6,397 bases of DNA. Source: an uncultured bacterium (GTDB lineage: Bacteria; Bipolaricaulota; Bipolaricaulia; UBA7950; UBA9294). This document shows, piece after piece, positions 1 through 5,068 of the stretch (position 1 is its first letter; each line of letters begins with the position of its first letter). The stretch covers positions 1 through 6,397 of the forward strand of contig CAIOLV010000148.1 in the NCBI GenBank assembly GCA_903859225.1. Direction: 5' to 3'. The notes beneath the pieces were generated by a model. It was not told where the DNA came from. It saw only the letters and a program-made list of their open reading frames with translations, and made no database searches. Both the position numbers and the translations under genes were made by a program.

Positions 1-133
1 CGGAGCGATCGCCGACGCCAGCCGCGGCGGCGATCGCTCCCCAACTCGACTCGAATTCGACGCCGCGGTAGCGGACGAGCGTGCCATCGAGGTCGAAGAC
101 GACGGTCGTGATCGCTCTTCGCGGCGTCGCCAT
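1..133 (-). CDS. HAD-superfamily hydrolase, N-terminal 44 codons (cut by window edge)
   Basis: The reverse strand from the ATG at 133-131 reads MATPRRAITTVVFDLDGTLV and onward to the window edge without a stop. The hydrophobic strand followed by DLDGT is HAD motif I. Asp14 would be the nucleophile that forms the phospho-aspartyl intermediate and Asp16 the general acid/base, so a Mg2+-dependent cytoplasmic phosphatase is likely. The substrate cannot be told because the cap domain and motifs II-IV lie outside the window. The following Phe-Glu-Ser-Ser-Trp stretch recalls phosphoserine-phosphatase-like HAD proteins, but only weakly. No signal peptide is seen. The start lies one base after the stop codon of the upstream beta-helix gene (TAG-C-ATG) and has no clear Shine-Dalgarno sequence of its own, so translation by re-initiation is expected. 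Family assignment is firm; specific function is unknown. Confidence 0.82.
   Translation of the reverse strand, partial: MATPRRAITTVVFDLDGTLVRYRGVEFESSWGAIAAAAGVGDRS
2..40. repeat. Perfect inverted repeat with 13-bp arms, each holding GCGATCGC
   Basis: Bases 2-14 and 28-40 are exact reverse complements separated by a 13-base loop. Each arm contains the octamer palindrome GCGATCGC (5-12 and 30-37). The repeat lies inside the HAD reading frame, roughly codons 32-44. GCGATCGC is the HIP1 octamer known as over-abundant in many cyanobacteria; a further copy occurs at 3983-3990 within tgt. It could form a hairpin in mRNA, but coding constraint plus GC bias may be the whole explanation. Confidence 0.6.
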
Positions 134-134
134 G

Positions 135-2033
135 CTACGGAAGAAGGAGCCGCGCGCCGTCCGCGATGCCGAGACTCGCCAGAGACCCCGTCGGAAGCTC
201 GATCGCGTACTTGAACGGCGCGGACGCCGTGTACAAGTCCTGACTATTCGCCTTCATCGTCGTCCCGCCGGCGTACGACCCGTCCGCGGCAAAAAAGGCG
301 ATGTCGAGATCAAAGAGCACCGTCTGCATGGTGAACTTGAGCTGGCCCTCCGTGTCGAAGCGGAACAGGACGCCCGGGAACCTGTCGATGTACGCCACGG
401 GGAAGGCGCGTAGTCCCACCCAGCGCTCGATGCCGCTGTCCGCCGTGAGAACGCTCATCTGGAACGTGCCGCCGCTCGCGTTCACGATCGACACGCTCTC
501 CGATCCGAGGGTTCCCAGGATGCCAAGCCCGGCACCAACCGGAGTCCACGTAGCGCGCGGCGCGCTGTCGGTCGCAGTCGACGGATAGACCGTGATCGGC
601 GAATCCCCGACTCCGTCTCCGTTCGCGTCAACGACGGACGTCGATCCCCAGAAGTTGCCGATCCCGCCGATGGTCCAGGCGTTGCCCGTCCCATAGTCCG
701 CGACGAGGTTCGTCGCATCTCCGAGGAACGCGTTCTCCCCGACATGGTTCGCCACCGAGTCGAGGTTGAGGTACATGTCCTGGTTGTTGTCAGTGAACAC
801 GTTGCCGCGGATCTCATTCCCGCGGGTCACCGAGCGCGCGTACGTCTCGGGACACAGGATGCCCCGCGACTCTTGCGCGATGAGGTTCTTCAGAATCCAG
901 TTGTAGCTCCCGAAAAGCTGGACGCCGTAGGCGCCGTTGAGGATCGTGTTCGCCTCGACGACGTTGCCGGTCGCCAGTTCGCCAAGCGTGATCCCGACCT
1001 CGCAGTCGGTGATCCCATTGCGCTCAATGCGGTTGCCGTCCGCCTGTTCGAGCGAAATGGCTAGCTTCGTGTTCGCGTGGAAGATCACGTTGTCCGCCAC
1101 CGTGTTGCCGCTCGAGCCGCTCGACAGGAGGATGCCCGAGACGTTGGCGAACAGGACATTGTCCGATACTTGATTCTCGTCCGACGCCACGAGGCGGATC
1201 CCGGAGTCGTTGGACTGCAACTGATTGTCCCGCACCACGTTGCGCGACGACAGGGTCAGCTGAAGCCCCGCGAGGCGATTGTTGCGGAGCGAGTTCCCCT
1301 CGACGGTGTTGTCGGAGGACTGGAGCAGGAAGATCCCATGCTCGGTGTACATCGGCGTCGTGCGGTACACGGAATTTCCGGACACAATCGACCCGGTGAC
1401 GAACGCCAGGCGAAGGCCGTCGCCGTCAACGACATTGTTCCCCGTCACTGTCACGTTGCGGCTGCCGGCCACCGTCAAGTGAGACGTCGTCAGTCCGGAG
1501 ATCGTCGCGCCATCAAGCCCGTAGTAGTAGTGAATCTCCCTGTTGTTCAGGAGGTTCGAGGCGTCGATGTCGTGGTTGAACTGCTCGGTCGCGTCGCCGC
1601 TCACTTTCAACCCGGAACCGTTTGTCGATAGGACGCAATTGCGCATCACGATGCCGGTGGACGAGACGATCTCGATACCGTTCACGGATCCCGAGACCGT
1701 GCAGCCTTCCAACCGCCCCGCCGAAGCAAAGGCGATGCGGATCGCCGCGCCGTTTGTGGCCGATGCGCCCTGGACCATGACGCCTCGCAAGACGAACGAG
1801 GCGCGCGTGTTCTCGATCCTCACGCCGTACACATCGTCCGGACCCGCCGTCACTTCACCGCCGGCGATCACGTACGGATCCGCGGCCGCGCCGCTGCCAG
1901 CGATCACACCGTTCTCCGCCGTGAAGTCGGCGTCGCTCTGGATCGAGATCGGTCCGCGGGCCAGGGCGGATCCCCCTGCGAGAAGCGTGAGCGCTACGCA
2001 AATGAACAACAAGAGCGCAAGACTGCGTTTCAT
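135..2033 (-). CDS. Secreted NosD-like parallel beta-helix protein with C-terminal DUF192 domain
   Basis: This 632-residue exported protein starts with a classic signal peptide: MKRS, a hydrophobic core, and Ser-Ala-Leu-Ala as a likely cleavage site after Ala25. Residues about 67-445 form a right-handed parallel beta-helix of the NosD/CASH/PbH1 type. Rung glycines recur at 206, 233, 256, 278, 300, 347, 370 and 391 (Ala325 at the missing step), a period of about 22-23 residues with many Asn ladder positions. A NosD-style ending follows: Asn460-Phe-Trp, then NGDGVGD at 471-477. Residues about 515-630 match DUF192: WVGL 538-541, GVLFRF 554-559, FTMQTV 567-572, LDIAFF 576-581, a Tyr-Thr-Ala-Ser-Ala-Pro step near 601-606, and IELPTG 611-616. 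NosD-like helices often bind or process glycans or act in periplasmic maturation; the ligand here is unknown. An AAGGAG site 9 bases upstream fixes the start. Parts and export are well supported; function is not. Confidence 0.88.
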   Translation of the reverse strand: MKRSLALLLFICVALTLLAGGSALARGPISIQSDADFTAENGVIAGSGAAADPYVIAGGEVTAGPDDVYGVRIENTRASFVLRGVMVQGASATNGAAIRIAFASAGRLEGCTVSGSVNGIEIVSSTGIVMRNCVLSTNGSGLKVSGDATEQFNHDIDASNLLNNREIHYYYGLDGATISGLTTSHLTVAGSRNVTVTGNNVVDGDGLRLAFVTGSIVSGNSVYRTTPMYTEHGIFLLQSSDNTVEGNSLRNNRLAGLQLTLSSRNVVRDNQLQSNDSGIRLVASDENQVSDNVLFANVSGILLSSGSSGNTVADNVIFHANTKLAISLEQADGNRIERNGITDCEVGITLGELATGNVVEANTILNGAYGVQLFGSYNWILKNLIAQESRGILCPETYARSVTRGNEIRGNVFTDNNQDMYLNLDSVANHVGENAFLGDATNLVADYGTGNAWTIGGIGNFWGSTSVVDANGDGVGDSPITVYPSTATDSAPRATWTPVGAGLGILGTLGSESVSIVNASGGTFQMSVLTADSGIERWVGLRAFPVAYIDRFPGVLFRFDTEGQLKFTMQTVLFDLDIAFFAADGSYAGGTTMKANSQDLYTASAPFKYAIELPTGSLASLGIADGARLLLP

Positions 2034-2042
2034 TCGGTCAGA

Positions 2043-2048
2043 CTCCTT
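2043..2048 (-). promoter_or_regulatory. Shine-Dalgarno site of the beta-helix gene
   Basis: On the minus strand AAGGAG (within an AAAAAGGAG run) lies 9 bases before the ATG at 2033-2031. It supports that start, which also begins directly with a good signal peptide. Confidence 0.8.
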
Positions 2049-2103
2049 TTTCTGTCAAGCACACGAAGAGCCACCCGGATCCTCCGTGCGACACAGCAAC
2101 ATC

Positions 2104-2133
2104 AGTATAGCCAACGCGGTTTCGGCCCGGTAA
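2104..2133 (-). promoter_or_regulatory. Candidate sigma70-type promoter for the beta-helix gene
   Basis: On the minus strand a TATACT box (2109-2104, five of six matches to TATAAT) is preceded, 18 bases upstream, by TTACCG (2133-2128, three of six matches to TTGACA). It would start transcription near 2097, giving a leader of about 60 bases before the ATG. The -10 box stands out in an otherwise GC-rich region; the -35 box is weak. Confidence 0.5.
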
Positions 2134-2266
2134 TCGTCCGAGCAGCCTCCCGCTACCTGATCGTCCGCGCTCGCCCTATCGAGCGTGTGGCAGTCTCGTG
2201 AAGAGGGTGTGAAGCGACCGGCGCCGCGCGACGTGCCGAACGTCCCCTAGATGCCGGACCGAGTGG

Positions 2267-2302
2267 ATCACACCTGAGGCGTGGTCCCGCTAGAGTTGTT
2301 TC
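2267..2302 (+). promoter_or_regulatory. Possible leaderless promoter of the DUF4015 gene
   Basis: TAGAGT at 2291-2296 fits the TAnnnT form of a -10 box and sits six bases before the ATG at 2303. Transcription beginning about seven bases after the box would start at the start codon itself. A weak -35 candidate, ATCACA (2267-2272, four of six matches), lies 18 bases upstream. No Shine-Dalgarno sequence is visible before this ATG, which fits a leaderless message. The evidence is short motifs only. Confidence 0.3.
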
Positions 2303-3334
2303 ATGCGACGACCGAAGCGGACCCTGTGCCTTGTCCTGTCAGCCGTTGTGGTGTTGTTCGTTCCTCTCGTGTCCGCCGAGCGCGCGGCAGGGCCGGCGCA
2401 GACCCAACCCGCCCCTTCCGCGACGCGCACCGGGCACGGTCGGGTCGGCGTGTACTTGACCGCGTACGGCGTCCTCAGCGAAGACATCCTGCGCGGAGTC
2501 CTCGAGGCCCGCAAGGCCGGCAAGATCGATACGCTCGTGATCAACGTTAAAGACAATCACGGCGATGTCTCGTACGCGAGCGACGTCGCGTTGGCAAAGA
2601 CCCTCGGAGCGTCCAAAGGACTCCTCGACTTCAAGAAGCTGATTCCCATCCTGCGCGCACAAGGCTTCTACGTCATCGCCCGCCAGGTCGTCTTCAATGA
2701 TCCTCGGCTCGCGGCGCACCTCGGCTACTCCAACGGGTGGGTTCCGGCGAGTGACCCGACGGCCATCGCCTACAACCTCGCCCTTGCGCAAGAGGTCGCC
2801 GGCATGGGGTTCGACGAGCTGCAATTCGACTACATCCGCTACGCCGACGGCGGCGGGCTCTCGTCGGGGTACGAGGCCCGCTTCGCGGCGATCGACTCGT
2901 TCCTCACGAAGGTCGAAGCCGCAGTCGGCCGGCGCATCACGCTGTCGGCCGACCTATTCGGCCGCGTGATGTGGGACTGGAACGTCAAGCGGACCGACCC
3001 GATCGGCCAATCGCTCGAGGACATGGCGACCCATCTCGACGTCGTGTCTCCGATGCTTTACCCGTCTCACTACACCGAACAGAAGTACAAGGACGGCCCC
3101 TACCTCGTGGTGAAGGACGCCCTGACGACGGGGAAGAAGCGTACCCGCACGTCGATCCGCCCGTTCCTGCAGGTCTTCGACATGGCCATCCCGGCCGGCA
3201 TGACGATCGACGCCTACATCGCTGCCGAGATCCGCGCCGCCAAGGAGAATGGCGCTGACGGGTACCTCTTCTGGGAGCCGTCGAACGACTACCGCGCCCT
3301 GTACCGCGTCCTCGGCGTCTCGTATTCCTACTAG
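2303..3334 (+). CDS. Secreted DUF4015-family putative glycoside hydrolase
   Basis: This 343-residue protein has a signal peptide (basic MRRPKR, hydrophobic 9-22, likely cleavage after Val-Ser-Ala25) and a short Pro/Ala/Thr-rich linker to about residue 45. The rest matches the DUF4015 (PF13200) TIM-barrel family over its usual length. Motifs in order are GVYLTAYG at 49-56, the VKDNHGDVSY block at 82-91, GFYVIARQVVFNDP at 121-134, the hallmark DELQFDYIRY at 171-180, SPMLYPSHY at 249-257, and YLFWEPSNDY at 321-330. Acidic residues at barrel-strand ends (Asp84, Asp176, Glu325) are candidate catalytic or sugar-binding positions by analogy with glycoside hydrolases; I cannot assign them firmly. The family is annotated as a putative glycoside hydrolase and its substrate is generally unknown. 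The gene stands alone on its strand, with long non-coding stretches on both sides. The start is chosen because it opens the signal peptide; no ribosome binding site is seen. Confidence 0.88.
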   Translation: MRRPKRTLCLVLSAVVVLFVPLVSAERAAGPAQTQPAPSATRTGHGRVGVYLTAYGVLSEDILRGVLEARKAGKIDTLVINVKDNHGDVSYASDVALAKTLGASKGLLDFKKLIPILRAQGFYVIARQVVFNDPRLAAHLGYSNGWVPASDPTAIAYNLALAQEVAGMGFDELQFDYIRYADGGGLSSGYEARFAAIDSFLTKVEAAVGRRITLSADLFGRVMWDWNVKRTDPIGQSLEDMATHLDVVSPMLYPSHYTEQKYKDGPYLVVKDALTTGKKRTRTSIRPFLQVFDMAIPAGMTIDAYIAAEIRAAKENGADGYLFWEPSNDYRALYRVLGVSYSY

Positions 3335-3528
3335 CCCCTAGGTGTCGATCGACCCCATCACGCGAGAGGACACCAAAAGAAGCCAAGTGGCTCGCGGCGA
3401 TCTCACCTTCTCCGCTGCAGCGCCGGAGTTTGGCCAGCGGCGCTCGGTCATGCCGCCGGCTAGGGGCTTGCGGCGAGTCCGTGATGCCGCACGCCAGCCT
3501 CGAACACCTACGACACCAACCCGGTTCA

Positions 3529-3559
3529 GGAGAAGCCGACACTCACCGCCGGCTTCTCC
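3529..3559. terminator. Strong hairpin, possible terminator without a T-tract
   Basis: GGAGAAGCCG (3529-3538) and CGGCTTCTCC (3550-3559) pair perfectly over 10 bp around an 11-base loop. No run of T follows on either strand, so it is not a standard intrinsic terminator. It lies about 195 bases after the DUF4015 stop and about 215 before the tgt start. It could end transcription of the first gene, act in the tgt leader, or stabilise a 3' end. Confidence 0.4.
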
Positions 3560-3611
3560 CTAGTGGCTCGACAAGCGAGATCGTCGGGCCGCCTCGCACA
3601 CACAGGGCGGT

Positions 3612-3691
3612 GCGCTCTCTCGGCAGAACCGAGCGTGCGCGCCTTCGTGGAGGAGCGTGTAGCGTTCTCTCGCTGGAACCGAATGCGTGCG
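3612..3691 (+). repeat. Imperfect direct repeat upstream of tgt
   Basis: The 21 bases from 3612 match those from 3662 at 17 positions (shared blocks TCTCTCG and GAACCGA). The similarity continues as CGTGCG after a 2-base gap, so units of about 28 (3612-3639) and 30 bases (3662-3691) start 50 bases apart. The first unit contains a hairpin CTCGG-CAGAA-CCGAG (3619-3633) that the second cannot form because its stem bases differ. It could be a duplicated regulator site or a decaying tandem duplication. Confidence 0.45.
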
Positions 3692-3738
3692 ACGCGACCG
3701 CGAAGGCGGACGCACTGGTCGCTGCGCGCGGGATCCGG

Positions 3739-3775
3739 TACAGTCTATTCCATCGAGACCAGGACTCGATCTCCT
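3739..3775 (+). promoter_or_regulatory. Candidate start signals of tgt
   Basis: A TACAGT box (3739-3744, four of six matches to TATAAT) precedes the tgt ATG by 31 bases, with no good -35 partner visible. AGGA at 3761-3764 is a short Shine-Dalgarno-like element, but its 11-base spacing to the ATG at 3776 is long. Both are weak. The start is chosen mainly from where similarity to the Tgt family begins. Confidence 0.3.
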
Positions 3776-4987
3776 ATGTTCCGAGAGCTGCGTTCATCTT
3801 CCTACTCCGCTGCGCGAACAGGCGAACTGGTGACGGCGCACGGCACCGTCCGCACGCCGGCCTTCGTCGCCGTCGCCACGCGCGCCTCGGTGAAGGGCGT
3901 CGAGCCCGGGATCCTCTCGGCGCTGGGTCTCGAACTCGTCATCGCCAACACGTACCACCTTCATCTGCGGCCGGGGGAGGATGCGATCGCGGCCCTCGGC
4001 GGCCTGCATGGCTTTTCGGGGTGGCACGGCCCGACCATAACCGACTCCGGAGGATTCCAGGTCTTCAGTCTTGGCGCAGGAAGGGAGCATGGCGTCGGCA
4101 AGGTGGCGTCCATCTTTCCCGGCGACGAGCCCGCGCCGCGCCGCCTCGACGGTCCACCGCTGGTGCGACTTTCCGAGCACGGTGCATGGTTCCGTTCCGT
4201 CGTCGACGGATCGGAACACACGTTCACACCGGAGTCCGTCATCACCATCGAGCGCAAGCTCGGCGCCGACATCATCCTGCCGCTCGACGAGTGTACTTCC
4301 CCGCTTCACGACCACGCCTACACGCGCGCCGCGATGGAGCGAACGCATCGCTGGGCCCGGCGCGCCATCGAGGCGTTCCGACTTCTCGCCGACGATCCGA
4401 CGTTCCCAAATCCTGATCAGCAGCTCTTCGGCATCGTCCAGGGCGGCGCCTACGAGGATCTGCGGCGAGAGAGCACGGGCGTCATCCGCAACATGGGGTT
4501 CGATGGTTTCGCCGTCGGCGGCTCGCTCGGCCGCTCCAAGGACGACATGTGGCGGGTGCTGGACTGGACGATCCCGGAGCTTCCACCCGACAAACCCCGC
4601 CATCTGCTCGGCATCGGCGAGATCGAGGACGTATTCGCCGCCGTGGCACGCGGCGTTGACACGTTCGACTGCGCCGCTCCGACGAGGATGGCGAGGAACG
4701 GCAGTGTCTTCCTGCGAGATGCGCCGCGCCATCGCATCCATCTTCGCAACGCCGCGTACCGCATTGACGACCGCCCCATTGACCCCGACTGCGATTGCCC
4801 GACCTGCGCGGAGCACTCTCGCGCCTACCTCCAGCATCTCTGCCGATCCGGCGAGCTGTCGTACTACCGCCTGGCGACGATTCACAACCTGCGATTCCTC
4901 GCGCGGCTCCTGGACGACATTCGCGCCGCCATCGCCGCCGATCGCTTCGAGGCGCTGGCTGGGGAGTGGGGAATCACGCTGTCCTAG
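3776..4987 (+). CDS. tgt: tRNA-guanine(34) transglycosylase, insertion-bearing variant
   Basis: Tgt exchanges guanine at the wobble position (34) of GUN-anticodon tRNAs for preQ1 (or queuine in salvage variants), towards queuosine. The 403-residue cytoplasmic protein shows the family in order: NTYHL 58-62, TDSGGFQVF 89-97 with Asp90, DEC 171-173, GIVQGG 219-224, GVDTFDC 293-299 with Asp298 equal to the nucleophile Asp280 of the Zymomonas enzyme, PTR.ARNG 302-309, and zinc ligands Cys339, Cys341, Cys344 and His370. It should be active. Length exceeds the usual about 375 because residues about 101-137 hold an insertion before the GAWFRS strand. The substrate loop reads GGSLGRS (248-254) where classic enzymes have GGLAVGE. 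No other queuosine gene is present here. The frame is open 71 codons further upstream to an ATG at 3563, but that stretch is Arg-rich and non-homologous, so ATG 3776 is preferred. Confidence 0.95.
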   Translation: MFRELRSSSYSAARTGELVTAHGTVRTPAFVAVATRASVKGVEPGILSALGLELVIANTYHLHLRPGEDAIAALGGLHGFSGWHGPTITDSGGFQVFSLGAGREHGVGKVASIFPGDEPAPRRLDGPPLVRLSEHGAWFRSVVDGSEHTFTPESVITIERKLGADIILPLDECTSPLHDHAYTRAAMERTHRWARRAIEAFRLLADDPTFPNPDQQLFGIVQGGAYEDLRRESTGVIRNMGFDGFAVGGSLGRSKDDMWRVLDWTIPELPPDKPRHLLGIGEIEDVFAAVARGVDTFDCAAPTRMARNGSVFLRDAPRHRIHLRNAAYRIDDRPIDPDCDCPTCAEHSRAYLQHLCRSGELSYYRLATIHNLRFLARLLDDIRAAIAADRFEALAGEWGITLS

Positions 4988-5001
4988 CGCGGAGTGGAAA
5001 T

Positions 5002-5039
5002 GAACAGCGGGGTGCCGCCCGCGCAGCGCCCCGCTGTTC
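5002..5039. terminator. Hairpin between convergent tgt and barrel genes
   Basis: GAACAGCGGGG (5002-5012) pairs perfectly with CCCCGCTGTTC (5029-5039), 11 bp, with 3 further inner pairs including one G-T. It starts 15 bases after the tgt stop and ends 21 bases before the stop of the opposing barrel gene. Its position suggests a shared bidirectional terminator. A proper T-tract is absent on both sides (TCGCACTTCGC on plus; CATTTCC on minus). Confidence 0.65.
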
Positions 5040-5056
5040 TCGCACTTCGCTTCGCT

Positions 5057-5068
5057 TCCCCTAGGGGA
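5057..5068. repeat. 12-bp perfect palindrome over the barrel-gene stop codon
   Basis: TCCCCTAGGGGA is a perfect palindrome with no loop, and it includes the TAG stop (5063-5061 on minus). The core CCCCTAG/CTAGGGG also occurs at 2244-2250, 3335-3341 and 3460-3466, all non-coding positions. Confidence 0.5.

Larger units (their letters stand above)
2034..2302. other. Divergent intergenic region
   Basis: These 269 bases separate the minus-strand beta-helix gene from the plus-strand DUF4015 gene and hold the start signals of both. No reading frame here looks like a gene. Contents seen are the minus-strand promoter near 2104-2133, a possible leaderless plus-strand promoter ending at 2296, a near-duplicate 11-mer (ATCGTCCGAGC at 2133-2143 and ATCGTCCGCGC at 2160-2170), and a small hairpin with arms CGCTCG (2168-2173) and CGAGCG (2180-2185) around a 6-base loop. 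The repeat and hairpin could be operator elements shared by the two divergent genes, but they are short enough to be chance. Confidence 0.6.
3335..3775. other. Non-coding region between the DUF4015 gene and tgt
   Basis: These 441 bases are unusually long for this gene-dense window. Open frames cross them, but their products are Arg/Ser/Pro-rich with no recognisable domain, as expected of chance frames in GC-rich DNA. No tRNA or known riboswitch is recognised. Structures seen are the 9-base inverted pair AGCCCCTAG (3333-3341) and CTAGGGGCT (3460-3468), a strong hairpin at 3529-3559, a small hairpin at 3619-3633, an imperfect direct repeat (3612-3639 and 3662-3691), and a direct repeat AGTGGCTCG (3386-3394 and 3562-3570). 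The tgt start signals lie at the right end. It may be a regulatory leader, a non-coding RNA, or the remains of a lost gene. Confidence 0.55.

Noticed and set aside
1077..1631. Plus-strand frames antisense to the beta-helix gene
   Set aside because: They are antisense shadows with no start signals or domains; the minus-strand frame has signal peptide, repeats and DUF192.
750..1980. Periodic similarity within the beta-helix gene as a possible DNA repeat array or CRISPR
   Set aside because: The periodicity of about 66-69 bases comes from protein rungs of 22-23 residues; the nucleotide units are not near-identical and there are no spacers.
2053..2058. Perfect TTGACA on the minus strand near the beta-helix start
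   Set aside because: Its -10 box would fall at or inside the start of the coding region, with none visible there; the TATACT site at 2104-2109 fits better.
2985..3542. Minus-strand frame of 185 codons partly in the 3335-3775 gap
   Set aside because: Mostly Arg/Ser/Gly, antisense to the DUF4015 gene, no ribosome binding site and no domain.
3521..3560. Possible tRNA T-arm (GGTTCA near 3523)
   Set aside because: No matching acceptor stem, anticodon arm or GTTCRANYC consensus around it; the stem at 3529-3559 is a plain hairpin.
3563..3775. In-frame extension of tgt to an upstream ATG at 3563 (71 extra codons)
   Set aside because: The added residues are Arg/Ser-rich with no similarity to Tgt, and the family begins at MFRELRSSSYSAARTGELVT. 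An open frame of this length is expected in GC-rich DNA.
3430..4416. Plus-strand frame of 328 codons overlapping tgt
   Set aside because: Arg/Ala-rich low-complexity product in the wrong frame relative to the clear tgt frame.
3794..4885. Long antisense frame (363 codons, minus strand) across tgt
   Set aside because: It is the mirror of a conserved enzyme gene; its product has no recognisable domain and its length follows from codon bias.
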